Notes: a model not told the origin generated them from the sequence alone. Shown: positions 26,273 through 35,635, numbered from the stretch's first letter. The stretch is 64,000 nucleotides of DNA from Methanomassiliicoccales archaeon RumEn M2 (GCA_001421175.1 LJKL01000010.1:28010-92009), one strand, 5' to 3'. Numbers and translations: made by a program.

Positions 26273-27660
26273 ATGGCAGAAGTCAAAGTATCCAAAGAGT
26301 ACAAGACCATCTCCGAGATCGCGGGACCTCTGATCTTCGTCGAGAAGACGGAGCCCGTGGCCTACGATGAGCTGGTCAGCGTCAAGCTGTCCGACGGCAG
26401 CATGAAGAGAGGCAAGGTCCTGGACAGCTCAGACAAGGTGATAGTCGTTCAGGTGTTCGAAGGGACCACCGGCATAGACAGGAGCGCATCCGTTCGTTTC
26501 CTCGGCGAGACGATGAAGATGCCCGTTTCCAAGGATATGCTGGGAAGGATCCTCTCCGGTGCCGGAGACCCCATAGACGGCGGTCCTCCGATAAACCCCG
26601 AGCAGAGGCTCGACATAACCGGAGCGGCCATCAACCCCTGGGCAAGGGACAGCCCCCACGATTTCATACAGACTGGAATATCCACGATAGACGGAATGAA
26701 CACCCTGGTCAGGGGGCAGAAGCTCCCCATATTCTCTGGGTCCGGTCTTCCCCACAACGATCTGGCACTTCAGATCGCAAGGCAGGCCAAGGTCCGCGGG
26801 AAGGAAGAGGAGTTCGCCGTCGTGTTCGTGGCCATGGGTATCACCAACGAAGAGAAGCAGACCTTCATGAAGGAGTTCGAGAGGACCGGCGCGCTGAAGA
26901 ACGCAGTGGTCTTCCTGAACCTTGCTGACGACCCGGCAACGGAGCGTATCGTCACACCGCGTCTGGGACTCACCACCGCGGAGTACATGGCCTCGAGCTG
27001 GGTATGCAGGTTCTCGTCATCATGACGGACATGACCAACTACTGCGAGGCACTGCGTCAGGTGGGCGCGGCCAGGGAAGAAGTGCCCGGAAGGCGCGGTT
27101 ACCCCGGCTACATGTACACCGATCTGGCACAGCTGTACGAGCGTGCGGGAAGGATAAAGGACAAGAAAGGGTCGATCACACAGATCCCCATCCTGTCCAT
27201 GCCCGGTGACGACATCACCCACCCGATACCTGACCTGTCAGGATACATCACAGAGGGTCAGATCGTCATGTCCAGAGACCTGCACCGCGCAGGCATATAC
27301 CCGCCGGTCAACGTCTCATCATCCCTCAGCAGGCTGATGGGCGGAGGAACCGGAGAGGGAAGGACCCGTGCGGACCACAAGGGAGTCTCTGACCAGCTGT
27401 ACGCAGCCTATGCAGAGGGCAAGGACCTTCGCGGTCTGGTCGCCATCGTCGGGAAGGAGTCGCTCTCCGAGAAGGACAGGAAGCTCCTGGACTTCGCGGA
27501 TCTGTTCGAGGACAGGATCGTCCGCCAGGGCGAAGACGAGGACCGTTCCATAGAGGACACCCTTTCGATAGCCTGGGACATACTCGGCACCCTTGACATG
27601 GACCAGATCACAAGGATCGACCGCAAGTACATAGAGCAGTACCTGAAGAAGAAGGCGTGA
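26273..27660 (+). CDS. ahaB: A-type ATP synthase regulatory subunit B, one frameshift
   Basis: The nucleotide-binding but non-catalytic partner of A: the P-loop is replaced by [12 protein letters not shown], as in all B subunits. The frame breaks at about 26993-26994 (GCCTCGAG, one T missing). Family members read [19 protein letters not shown] across this point, and both halves supply it: EYMA before, [10 protein letters not shown] after. Repaired length is about 462 residues. A 3-base gap separates it from A; it overlaps D at the end. Confidence 0.93.
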
Positions 27661-27665
27661 GAGAT

Positions 27666-28298
27666 ATGCCGGCGCACGAGATCACCCCCACCCGCTCGGT
27701 CCTCCTGGACCTCAAGAGAAGGATCAAACTGTCCCAGAACGGGCACAAGATCATGAAGATGAAGAGGGACGGCCTCATCATCGAGTTCTTCGAGGTCATG
27801 GAGAAGGCCAAGGAGATGCGCGGTTCGGTAGTCTCCGACTACCAGAACGCCATGAACAAAATAGCCGTGGCAACGGCTGTCGAGGGAGAGATCGCGGTCA
27901 AGAGCGCGGCCTATGCCATCAAATCCGAGCCTCAGGTCGAAGTAGGCAGCAAGAGCATCATGGGGATGACCGTTCCCAGGGTGGAGGCCAAGATAACGCG
28001 CGGTAACATCCTGAGCAAGGGTTACGGCGTGATATCCACCTCTGCCTACATCGAGGAGGCCTCCGAGGCCTTCGAGAAGCTCCTGGTGACCCTCGTCCGC
28101 GCAGCGGAGATAGAGACCACCATGAAGAAGCTCCTGGATGAGATCGAGAAGACCAAGAGGAGGGTCAACGCCCTCGAGTTCAAGGTCATACCCGAGCTCC
28201 TCGAGGACAAGAGATTCGTGGAGTTCCGCTTGGAGGAGATGAGCAGGGAGGAGACGATCCGCCTTAAGCATCTCAAGGGCAAAGGGGAGAAAGCCTGA
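27666..28298 (+). CDS. ahaD: A-type ATP synthase subunit D
   Basis: About 210 residues from ATG 27666 (MPAHEITPTRSVLLDL), a long antiparallel coiled coil with LKRRIKLSQNGHKIMKMKRDGL at the N-terminus and RRVNALEFKVIPEL near the C-terminus, the subunit D signature. It forms the rotating central shaft inside the A3B3 head. It ends the classical ATPase gene order H-I-K-E-C-F-A-B-D and is followed at once by a tiny membrane gene. Confidence 0.94.
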   Translation: MPAHEITPTRSVLLDLKRRIKLSQNGHKIMKMKRDGLIIEFFEVMEKAKEMRGSVVSDYQNAMNKIAVATAVEGEIAVKSAAYAIKSEPQVEVGSKSIMGMTVPRVEAKITRGNILSKGYGVISTSAYIEEASEAFEKLLVTLVRAAEIETTMKKLLDEIEKTKRRVNALEFKVIPELLEDKRFVEFRLEEMSREETIRLKHLKGKGEKA

Positions 28299-28300
28299 AG

Positions 28301-28441
28301 ATGTGGCTTGAGGACTGGTTCCTGTCTTTGAGGGAGGATCCCGAGAGGCTAGCGAAGGTCTTCAAGACTATCTGGATAGTCTCCTACTCCGTGCTGATAC
28401 TCGGGTTCTTCCTGATAATCTACGCACTGCTCTTCCTATGA
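28301..28441 (+). CDS. 46-residue membrane protein at the end of the ATPase operon
   Basis: ATG 28301, TGA 28439-28441, two bases after the stop of subunit D. It begins MWLEDWFLSLREDPERL, an amphipathic charged segment, followed by one transmembrane helix (about residues 25-45) ending ALLFL. The tight spacing in the operon argues for translation. It is not a known ATPase subunit; an assembly factor or accessory rotor or stator peptide is only a guess. Confidence 0.6.
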   Translation: MWLEDWFLSLREDPERLAKVFKTIWIVSYSVLILGFFLIIYALLFL

Positions 28442-28465
28442 AACCATTTAAGAAACACAATTTCA

Positions 28466-29915
28466 CTATTTTCTGAAATCGCGCATATCCACCCTGCCGG
28501 TCCCGAGATGGACTATGGGCATTATCCCCGGGTCCGGGTTGAAGTTATGCATCTTCTGGTATTCGGTCTGGTCCTGCCAGGTCGATGCGTTGATCATCTT
28601 GACTCCTCTGTACTCCGAATAACCTGCGCCGTGGACGTGGCCGGTGACGAAAATGTCAGGGACGGTCCCGATGGCCAGGTAGTCCCTCTTCTCCGGCGCG
28701 AGGGCGTTCCTCTGCCCGTATATCGGGGACAGGTGGCGCATGACCAGCATCTCCTTCATCACGGCCAGGGGGTTCTCGTAGGTCAGCTTCTGCACCCCGG
28801 AGATCCAATCGTCGATGCTGCGGCCGTGATACGTGAGCACGGTACGCCCCTCTATGTTCATGTAGACCGGGTTCCCGGCCAGCAGGACATTGGAGTCGAA
28901 TGAGCCGGTGAAAACGGAGCCCAGGGCCGGCTGCGGTTCGGCAAGTCGGCAGGCGTCGTGGTTGCCCGGCTGCACCACGATTTTGATGTGATCGGGTATC
29001 TCCTTCAGATGCTCAGCCAGGGCCTCGTACTGCTTGTATATCCCGGTTATGCTGAGCTCCTGCTCCTGTCCCGGGAAGATGCCTATGCCGTCGACCACGT
29101 CCCCCGGGAGGACTATGTAATTCAGCTCCTGCTCCTCGGAGTTCTGCTTGAGCCATTTGATCATCTTCTCCCAGGTCCTCTCCAGGAATGTGCAGCTTCC
29201 TATGTGGACGTCTGACAGGAATGCAACAGAGGATACGTTATCGTTGGCCGTCCAGGAGTTATTGGAAGGCACGTCGGGCCATACGATCTGGTCGGCGATT
29301 ATGGTCTCTCTCTTCCGGCCCGGTTCCTTGTTGCCCGGCCTTCCGATGATCCCTATGACCTGATCGTTGACGTACACGTCGTTTATCGCGGGAGCTGTGT
29401 TCAGGATCAGGACCTTGCATCTCGTCCCCTGGTCGTCCTCAACGGCCAGGATCTTGTGGCCGTTCTTAGTATCCTTGACATCGCCCACCATGCCGATGAC
29501 CCGGACCTCCCTGTCCATCCCCAGGGCCTTCTCTATGCTCATGCGCTGCCGAAATCCCGGTGCCTCTCGATTATCTTCTTCAGGATCGAATAACGGCTCT
29601 GGAAGTATCTGACGAAGTCGTCGATGGTCCCCTCGCATGTCGAGTTCCCAGTGATATCCGAGTCCGGAACGATGCTGATATCACCGAGGCGTTTGTTGGG
29701 AGGCCTCACAGCTTTGAATGACTGGCTTATTGTTTTGTCGCCGGAAAGGAAGGTTCTATGTCCGCTTTCGTCACGAATGCGGAGCTCTTGGAAACCGTGT
29801 CAAGCACGTTATTCAGGAAAGGCACGGGGTCAGAGGAGGAGAGCACCATCTCTAATGCGTCCGGGGACAGGAACATGTCCCTCCTCGCTGCTGCGCTCAG
29901 CACCTCTGGCCTCAT
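28466..29915 (-). CDS. polB: DNA polymerase D small subunit (DP1, 3'-5' exonuclease), two frameshifts
   Basis: DP1 proofreads for the archaeal replicative polymerase PolD. The C-terminal piece has the OB fold and the metallophosphatase-type nuclease motifs FLSDVHIGS, LPGDVVDG, VQPGNHDA and VTGHVHGAG. The N-terminal piece (from ATG 29915, MRPEVLSAAARRDMF) leaves frame near 29753-29756 and again near 29543 (one base missing each time). The middle frame supplies the linker, including DKTISQSFKAVRPPNKR and TIDDFVRYFQSRY. Repaired length is about 483 residues. An ATG at 29936 is an alternative start. Confidence 0.9.
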
Positions 29916-30006
29916 GAGAGGAAAGAGAGGGGACAAGCCTATAAATGTTCACTGCCCACAGGTTCGATTGTAACAATTAAAGCCAGGTGGAGCCTATACC
30001 CGGCCG

Positions 30007-30396
30007 ATGCCTTCGGTCAAGATAGTGAGCCGGGTGAATCCCAGCGAGGACCCGGAAAAGGTCAGTACGGCGATCCTCAACGTTTTCCCGGACGCCGTGA
30101 TAGAGACGGAAGGGGGATATGCCAGAGGCGAGTCCCGCAGCCTCGATAATTTCGGGCTCATGATCCGTCGCCAGAAGATGCTTGACACGACCAGGGCCGT
30201 TCTTCTCAGAGGCATGTCGGGGGACCGTACGAGATTCCTGCTGAACAAGCAGGTGGCCTTCGCCGGCAAGATATCCTTCTGTGACAGAGGACAGATGCTC
30301 GGCCCCATAGAGGTCACGGTGACGGATGAGGGAATAGAGGCATTGATAGACAGGACCGCCCCGGGGACGGTCGACGGTGTGGAAGTGAGAGATTGA
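30007..30396 (+). CDS. UPF0201/DUF54 family protein
   Basis: 129 residues beginning MPSVKIVSRVNPSEDPEKV with the NVFPD pattern that marks this archaea-specific family of RNA-binding-like proteins (a ribosomal L5-type fold has been reported for the family). Function unknown; a role in RNA metabolism is a family-level guess. It overlaps the next gene by 4 bases. Confidence 0.8.
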   Translation: MPSVKIVSRVNPSEDPEKVSTAILNVFPDAVIETEGGYARGESRSLDNFGLMIRRQKMLDTTRAVLLRGMSGDRTRFLLNKQVAFAGKISFCDRGQMLGPIEVTVTDEGIEALIDRTAPGTVDGVEVRD

Positions 30397-31148
30397 TCGG
30401 AGTTTCATCAACAAGTTTCAGCGCGTACAGATTCGAAGATGTGTTGGAGGAGGTATCCAAGGAGTTCGAGCTCTGGGAGATCTTCTCGGAAGCGGAGCAC
30501 TATGTGCAGAACATATCCGGCATGCTGGCGGTCATGGCGCCGTCCTATGACCTGAAGTACTCGGTGCATGCGCCCATATGCGATACCAACATAGCGTCCC
30601 TCAATGAGAGGATGAGAGAGGCCTCCGTGCTGGATCTGATATCCCTGGTCGAGAGCGCTCTGACCCTCAATGTATCCACCATAACGGTTCACCCCGGCGT
30701 CTATTCCCTTGTCGTCCCCGATCTGGAGGAGAAGTCCGTGGCCGCGGCCAAGAAGTCGCTAAGGACACTGGACAGGATAATGGCAGAGTACGGCATAAAA
30801 GTGGCCGTGGAGAATATGCCGAATCTCGATTTCATGCTGGGAAGGACCCCCCAGGAGCTGGCGGATCTGGTGGAAGGGACCGAGCTGGGGATATGCTTCG
30901 ATATAGGCCACGCGAACACCGTGGGCGACATAGACGGTTTCATAGATCTCCTGGGCAGCAGGTTCGTCAACGTTCACCTGCATGACAATCGCGGCAAGAT
31001 CGATGAGCACCTCGTCCTCGGAGAGGGCAACGTGGACTTCGGATCGGCCCTGAAGAAGCTGTCATCCTACAAAGGGAACTACGTCATAGAATCTAGGGAC
31101 TTCCCGTCTGCGGTTGAGTCAAGGGACATACTGCGTCAGATGCTTTGA
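30393..31148 (+). CDS. TIM-barrel sugar-phosphate isomerase / AP endonuclease 2 family protein
   Basis: 251 residues from TTG 30393, coupled to the UPF0201 gene. Metal-binding residues of the xylose-isomerase-like barrel are visible: SVHAPI, ITVHPG, VAVENMP (Glu), CFDIGHAN (Asp, His), VNVHLHDN (His, Asp) and a final VIESRD Glu. The family includes endonuclease IV, isomerases and epimerases; no substrate is evident and the DNA-binding loops of endonuclease IV are not obvious. It ends 13 bases into the convergent protease gene. Confidence 0.75.
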   Translation: MIGVSSTSFSAYRFEDVLEEVSKEFELWEIFSEAEHYVQNISGMLAVMAPSYDLKYSVHAPICDTNIASLNERMREASVLDLISLVESALTLNVSTITVHPGVYSLVVPDLEEKSVAAAKKSLRTLDRIMAEYGIKVAVENMPNLDFMLGRTPQELADLVEGTELGICFDIGHANTVGDIDGFIDLLGSRFVNVHLHDNRGKIDEHLVLGEGNVDFGSALKKLSSYKGNYVIESRDFPSAVESRDILRQML

Positions 31149-32127
31149 TCCCCGGCGAACATATCCCTCAGGAATCTGGATGCCCGCAGCATGTAGGATA
31201 TGAGGAAGTAAAGGCCCAGGATCATCACCGGGAATACGATCATGCTTATGCTGTTGATCTCCGACCCGGAGAGCCAGGTTCCGGCGGACATGAGATTCAC
31301 GGTGAAGTGCAGCATTATTGATGCGTGCAGTCCGTACCTCGAGAAAAGGTAACCGCATCCCAGGCCGAAGGCGAAGGTGGGCAGGAACTTCCACAGGCCC
31401 CAGTTGGTAAGATGGCCGGCAGCGAACATGAAGGATGAGAACAGTATGAAGACCAGCACCGTCCTGTCTATCCCGAAACCTCCAAGTGCCAGCTTCCAGT
31501 TTCTGCCCTCTTTTCGAGTCAGGTAGGCGATCATCGAAACAGGCACCCCCAGCATCAGGAATCTGCAAAGGACCTCCTCCCAGACAGAGGCTTCCACAAG
31601 GGAGAAGAGCTGGGCCCAGGCAGGATAGCTGCCTATATCCAGAGATTCCAGCTCATAGCCCATCAGGATAACGATTAATACGACAGACATCTGGAAGGTC
31701 ATAAGGGCCGCGAACAGCGTGGACACCCTGAAAAGCGCGGAGTCCTGGAACGGAAGATAATCCTTCTGGGTCATTGCCTTGTGAATGTTTTCCGGGACGT
31801 CCCTAAAAGGAAGAAAGCTGATACGAAGCAGGCCGCCACCAGAAGCACGAAGTAAGTCTGAAGCGCGACCCCGCCTATCTCGAACAGATAGACGATCGTT
31901 GGCACGATTATGAATATGTAGGTGCTGGCACTTCTCAGTCCATTGAGGGTCTCCGGGAAAAGCACTGCTATGCCTATCAGTTCGTATGATATGATGTATG
32001 TGCAGATCAGGCACAGCAATGACCCAAGAACCAGACGCAGTGTGATGCGCCCTCTGAGGGCCTCTCCGCAGCCGGAGCAGAATCTGTCGCCCGCAGCGCG
32101 GTTCCAGTCACATCTGTCGCATGCCAT
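31136..32127 (-). CDS. CPBP (CAAX-type) membrane protease with N-terminal zinc ribbon, one frameshift
   Basis: The N-terminal piece (from 32127) is a zinc ribbon (C3, C6, C17, C20) and about three transmembrane helices. It shifts frame near 31803-31807 (one base missing in CTTTTAGG) into a C-terminal piece with about six helices. The latter has the glutamic membrane protease motifs: WEEVLCR (EExxxR), MFAAGHL and HASIMLHFTVN (HxxxN). Repaired length is about 330 residues. The protease domain belongs to the Rce1/abortive-infection family; the zinc ribbon may sense or bind a partner. It overlaps the upstream gene by 20 bases, in a three-gene leftward operon. Confidence 0.78.
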
Positions 32128-32740
32128 ATGACTCCATCAGTATCCTTGCTATATCATCAGCCGTCTCGATCTCAATGAATGCGGCGATCCTCTTCCTTCT
32201 GTCAAGGGCCTCGTAAAGCTTCCCTGCCATACGATCCGCCCTCTCATGAGCCAGAGCATTAAATCCCTTTATCCTCCTGAAGCTGTTCTCGAAGTCCTTA
32301 GCGAAAGCTTCCGGGGAGGACATATCCAGACCGCCTTTGGCGGCCGATCTTATGAGGCTGCGCTCCTTCAAGGTCTCCAGGAGGGAGATGTTCCGGCAGT
32401 ATGCTTCCGTATATTCAGCATCGTCCATGTCCGCCGGTATCAGGGGTATGCCCTTCTCGGCGCAGAGATCCACAAGGGCGCAGTATACTGGCGAAGGGGA
32501 CCCTATCTTCCCGAAGGATGAGAGAAAGTGACCGTAGACCGCATCCGCATCGCTGATCTCAGCTTCTCCAAGCTCTGATCTGGCACCTATGGCTGATATG
32601 TCCTCGGGCCCCAGGGACGCGGCGGCGGCATCATAGCCTCCGTCCAGAAGGATACCGACCTTCGGCGATTCGGAAACGAGCCCCTTGACCACAGGGACGA
32701 TCTCGATGGTCCCCCTCTCCGAGCTCAGAGTCGGCATCAC
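32108..32740 (-). CDS. Unknown soluble protein between an HTH regulator and a membrane protease
   Basis: 210 residues, no signal or membrane helix. It begins with beta strands (IEIVPVVKGL, KVGILLDGG) in a Rossmann-like arrangement, then a helical second half rich in charged residues (AFAKDFENSFRRIKGFNALAHERADRMAG). I do not recognise the family. It overlaps the HTH gene by 4 bases and the protease gene by 20, so all three are co-translated. The arrangement suggests a regulatory module. Confidence 0.7.
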   Translation of the reverse strand: MMPTLSSERGTIEIVPVVKGLVSESPKVGILLDGGYDAAAASLGPEDISAIGARSELGEAEISDADAVYGHFLSSFGKIGSPSPVYCALVDLCAEKGIPLIPADMDDAEYTEAYCRNISLLETLKERSLIRSAAKGGLDMSSPEAFAKDFENSFRRIKGFNALAHERADRMAGKLYEALDRRKRIAAFIEIETADDIARILMESYGMRQM

Positions 32741-33678
32741 TCACCGCTCCGGTTCATCATCAGGTCGGTGAGCTGTCCTTTATCCTCCATATGATTCAGC
32801 TCCATCTTGGTCACAACCACGGTGGATTTGATGTTCCCCGGGCTCCTCTCGTCGTCCACGACGATGATGGAGTGCTTCCCGAAGATGACCGAGATGTCGG
32901 ATGCGAGGGCGGCCTTCTGCAGCATCTTGTCCGTCTCGCCTCCCAGGCCCGTCAGGATAACGGTTCTGTTGTCACGGGTTATGGCCTCGAAGGGGCTGCG
33001 TAATACGGGCGTTATGGAGAATCCCATTCCGAGCAGATGGTCCAGGACCGCGGATCCCGTCTTGTCGACTCCGGACAGCTCGTGCCTTCTCACCTTATCG
33101 CCTCTGAATTCGAAGGGGTCCACGGGGCGTATTATAGGTGCGTCCAGATACTCCTCTATCCTCATGGCGGCATCTATCATCGCGCCCATGCCGGACTCGT
33201 ACATCTGTATGGTCCTGCGGGATACCCCCGCGACCTCGGCCAGGGTTCCGAGGCTTATGTCCCTGCTCTCCCTGATGTCCTTCAGCAAAGCGCTGTCCAA
33301 TCTGACGTACAATCCTCCGGGGGCGGCCATCACGAAGGGGGACTCATCCCTAAGGACGTAATCGCTCAGGGTCTCGGCGGATATGATCGGTATATCGAAG
33401 CGCGAGTAAACGATACCCGGCTCCAGGACGCCTGCGCTGGATTTCTCCCCTATAACGAGGGGGGTGGCGCCCAGCATCTCGGCCAGTACCTTCATCTCCT
33501 CTCCGTTCTCACGGGAGAGGGCGTCCACGTTGCCGAGGACCTTGACTATGAGCATGATATCGCCCCTTCTTCCGACTATGTCGAAGCATACGCTGCGAAG
33601 CGCCATAGGCGGGGAAAGTCTGTATCCCGCTCTTCCCAGAATCGTGCGGGTCGCGTCAATAAGGTTGTCTCTGCTCAC
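32737..33678 (-). CDS. HTH transcriptional regulator, COG1395 type
   Basis: 313 residues from GTG 33678. An N-terminal PD-(D/E)XK-like region (residues about 20-80) is followed by an XRE-type helix-turn-helix at about 135-170 (LKDIRESRDISLGTLAEVAG then VSRRTIQMYE) and a C-terminal domain resembling the first. This is the archaeal COG1395 putative regulator architecture. The promoter is TATA-like (about 33703-33712), giving a leaderless message. A perfect 7-bp palindrome sits between it and the start codon, suggesting the protein represses itself. Confidence 0.82.
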   Translation of the reverse strand: MSRDNLIDATRTILGRAGYRLSPPMALRSVCFDIVGRRGDIMLIVKVLGNVDALSRENGEEMKVLAEMLGATPLVIGEKSSAGVLEPGIVYSRFDIPIISAETLSDYVLRDESPFVMAAPGGLYVRLDSALLKDIRESRDISLGTLAEVAGVSRRTIQMYESGMGAMIDAAMRIEEYLDAPIIRPVDPFEFRGDKVRRHELSGVDKTGSAVLDHLLGMGFSITPVLRSPFEAITRDNRTVILTGLGGETDKMLQKAALASDISVIFGKHSIIVVDDERSPGNIKSTVVVTKMELNHMEDKGQLTDLMMNRSGE

Positions 33679-33679
33679 G

Positions 33680-33699
33680 GCAGAACTCTAACGTTCTGC
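33680..33699 (-). promoter_or_regulatory. Palindromic operator in the promoter of the COG1395 regulator
   Basis: GCAGAAC (33680-33686), six-base spacer, GTTCTGC (33693-33699): perfect 7-bp arms. It lies one base upstream of the GTG start and about 10-25 bases downstream of the TATA-like element, exactly where a bound protein would block initiation. The palindrome is seen directly; autoregulation is inferred. Confidence 0.55.
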
Positions 33700-33731
33700 A
33701 CTTCTATAAATATTTAGGTGAGAGCAATAAT

Positions 33732-33757
33732 GGCGGCCTGGAGAGACCCAGACCGCC
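33732..33757 (-). terminator. Hairpin after the L11 gene
   Basis: Ten-base-pair stem with one G-T pair (GGCGGCCTGG with CCAGACCGCC, plus-strand reading) and a 6-nt loop, starting 10 bases after the L11 stop and followed on the minus strand by ATTATTGCTCT. It ends the SecE-Spt5-L11 operon. Confidence 0.6.
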
Positions 33758-33766
33758 TTTTGGGTT

Positions 33767-34243
33767 TCAGAACCTGTCGTCGTACTCGCCGGCCTTGACG
33801 GCGGCCTGGAAGTCCTTGGGCTTCTTGCCGTCGATTGTTACGCCGACGGACACAGCGGCACCGGCGACCTCGAGGACCTTCGCCTTCTCGGTGGCTCCCA
33901 GAAGGGAGTCCTCCTTCATCTTGGCCAGTTTCTTAGCCTGATCAAGGGTGAGGTTGCCGACGAAATCCTTGCTGTTGTTGCTGGACCCTTTGGCGAGGTT
34001 GAGCTCGCTCTTTATCAGAGCGGACATCGGGGGCGTTCCCACCTTAATCTCAAAGGACTTGTCATCCGCTATGATTATCTTCACGGGGACCTTCATACCT
34101 GCGAAGACCTTCGTTTTCTCGTTAATGGCCGCTATTACCTGGCCGGTGTTCACTCCCTTCGGGCCCAGAGCGGGCCCCAGCGGCGGGCCTGCGGTCGCTT
34201 TTCCACCGTCTACCAACGCCTCAACTGTATCTACCATTCTCAT
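33767..34243 (-). CDS. rpl11: Large-subunit ribosomal protein L11
   Basis: 158 residues. The N-terminal GPPLGPALGPKGVN motif and the C-terminal rRNA-binding domain (VGNLTLDQAKKLAKMKEDSL) are diagnostic. L11 forms the base of the GTPase-associated stalk on 23S rRNA. It is the last gene of the conserved SecE-Spt5-L11 operon and overlaps the end of spt5 by 4 bases. Its stalk partners L1-L10-L12 lie in a separate operon at 48.7 kb. Confidence 0.96.
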   Translation of the reverse strand: MRMVDTVEALVDGGKATAGPPLGPALGPKGVNTGQVIAAINEKTKVFAGMKVPVKIIIADDKSFEIKVGTPPMSALIKSELNLAKGSSNNSKDFVGNLTLDQAKKLAKMKEDSLLGATEKAKVLEVAGAAVSVGVTIDGKKPKDFQAAVKAGEYDDRF

Positions 34244-35049
34244 CTCTCCTTTTCAATAACTCTGACGCTGTCACCATTGACCGTGAGCGGTATGGGGACC
34301 ATGGCTTCGATTAGCTCCACCCTGATCTCCTCCTTGCCCTGGTCGATGTACTGTACCCTGGCCTTCTCGCCTTTGAACGGACCGCTGATAAGCTCGACCA
34401 GATCCCCTTCCGCAATCCCCACGACGGTGGACAACGGGGTAAGGTAGTGGTCTATCTCGATCAGTCCGGTCTCACCTTCGATGAACGAGCGGGCCTTCCT
34501 TATGTCCCTGGCCTTCTCGCGCATACGGTCGGTGTTCATTCCCTCGACGAAGATGTATCCTCTCAGATTCGACGGGCTGAGCATGGCGTATATGTCCTTC
34601 TCGCCGATCAGCGCTTTGGCGCTGAGGCTGTCGACCACGCTCCTCTCCTGGTCTATCTGGGTCTTGAGGATCATTATGGATTGTACGGCCCTTGCGCCGA
34701 AGGTTATGCTGTTCTGGGCTCCTCCGCCGGAGGCAGTGACGGTGACGGAAACGAAATCCCCGTATCTGGCACCTTTCGGGCATATGACCTCAAGGTAGAA
34801 CTCCTTAGGTTTGCCCGGAGGTATGTCCACCCTTGCCTCTTTCTTGCTGCGGTAGTTGTCCCATATGGGTCCCGCAGGCTCTCCGAACTCAACGTTCCAG
34901 TCCGGGGAATCGGAGCCCTCGGGCCCCGTGGAAATATCGAAAGTGAATAGGACGTCTATGGCGTCGGTGGAGACCTCGAAGGGCCATTTCACTGCCATTC
35001 CTGCGCCCAGGTCCTTGTTGTCATTGTTCCCGATTATCGAAAGCGACAT
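34240..35049 (-). CDS. spt5: Transcription elongation factor Spt5/NusG with an extra N-terminal beta-sandwich domain
   Basis: About 269 residues from ATG 35049 (GAGGG ribosome site just before). Typical archaeal Spt5 is about 150 residues. Here residues about 122-205 are the NGN domain (SIMILKTQIDQERSVVDSL, GYIFVEGMN) that binds RNA polymerase and Spt4, and about 215-265 the KOW domain (GDLVELISGPFKGEKARV). The added residues 1-120 look like an immunoglobulin-like/NEW3-APHP sandwich: VDIPPGKPKEFYLEV, then GARYGDFVSVTVTASGG. Such domains usually mediate binding outside the cell, so its place on a transcription factor is unusual. Confidence 0.9.
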   Translation of the reverse strand: MSLSIIGNNDNKDLGAGMAVKWPFEVSTDAIDVLFTFDISTGPEGSDSPDWNVEFGEPAGPIWDNYRSKKEARVDIPPGKPKEFYLEVICPKGARYGDFVSVTVTASGGGAQNSITFGARAVQSIMILKTQIDQERSVVDSLSAKALIGEKDIYAMLSPSNLRGYIFVEGMNTDRMREKARDIRKARSFIEGETGLIEIDHYLTPLSTVVGIAEGDLVELISGPFKGEKARVQYIDQGKEEIRVELIEAMVPIPLTVNGDSVRVIEKER

Positions 35050-35063
35050 TTTATCCCTCTTGC

Positions 35064-35282
35064 TCAGAAGTAACCCGGAAGATAGGTCATCAGCCACATT
35101 ATGGCGAACCCTGCAGCGCCGATCACTATTATGCCGAGGCCCGTGATCATGAGGATCTTCCGGTACTCGTCAGAGGTGGGCGTACGGGCCATTTTCATTA
35201 TCCTGCCGTACTTCCCCTTACCTATGCTGCGGAATTTGCTGTCTATCCGCTCCTGGTATCCGGAAATCTTGCTGCTGTCCAT
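35064..35282 (-). CDS. secE: Preprotein translocase subunit SecE (Sec61 gamma)
   Basis: 72 residues from ATG 35282 (AGGAG nine bases upstream). An amphipathic N-terminal helix with KMARTPTSDEY precedes one transmembrane helix (about 44-66), the archaeal SecE pattern. It clamps the SecY channel. First gene of the SecE-Spt5-L11 operon, an order conserved in archaea and bacteria. Confidence 0.9.
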   Translation of the reverse strand: MDSSKISGYQERIDSKFRSIGKGKYGRIMKMARTPTSDEYRKILMITGLGIIVIGAAGFAIMWLMTYLPGYF

Positions 35283-35470
35283 CTCCCTCATCTCCTGGCT
35301 TGCGTTACCGCATCCGTTCCGTCCCTTACCGTTACCACTGACATTAAGGGATGGAAACAACCCCATTACACAGCAACCTCGGTTTAAAGGTTTCGGTGTC
35401 TGCACGGGGTGTGCAAAGCAATTATATATTGAGTCCCGATTGGGCTTGACAGTTTAAAGCAGGTGGGCCG

Positions 35471-35635
35471 ATGGAAGAAGTTCTGTGCAGCATCGAGATC
35501 ATAAAAGAGAACAATGACTTTGTAGCAAAGATTCAGAGCGACCTCGGAGGCATACGCGAGTACAGGTCGGCATATTTCGAGGACGTGCTTGATCAGTTCG
35601 TCATAGACCTTCAGGAAGAATTCGAGTCCATCTGA
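35471..35635 (+). CDS. 54-residue acidic protein upstream of UPF0147
   Basis: ATG 35471 to TGA 35633-35635, preceded by AGGTGG. It starts MEEVLCSIEIIKENND and ends QEEFESI; no membrane helix, strongly acidic, largely helical. It is co-directional with and 14 bases before the UPF0147 gene. The composition and operon position support a real gene; the family is not one I can name. Confidence 0.6.
   Translation: MEEVLCSIEIIKENNDFVAKIQSDLGGIREYRSAYFEDVLDQFVIDLQEEFESI

Noticed and set aside
29957..29970. GGTTCGATTGT, resembling a tRNA T-loop
   Set aside because: No acceptor, D or anticodon stem can be formed in the surrounding 70 bases.
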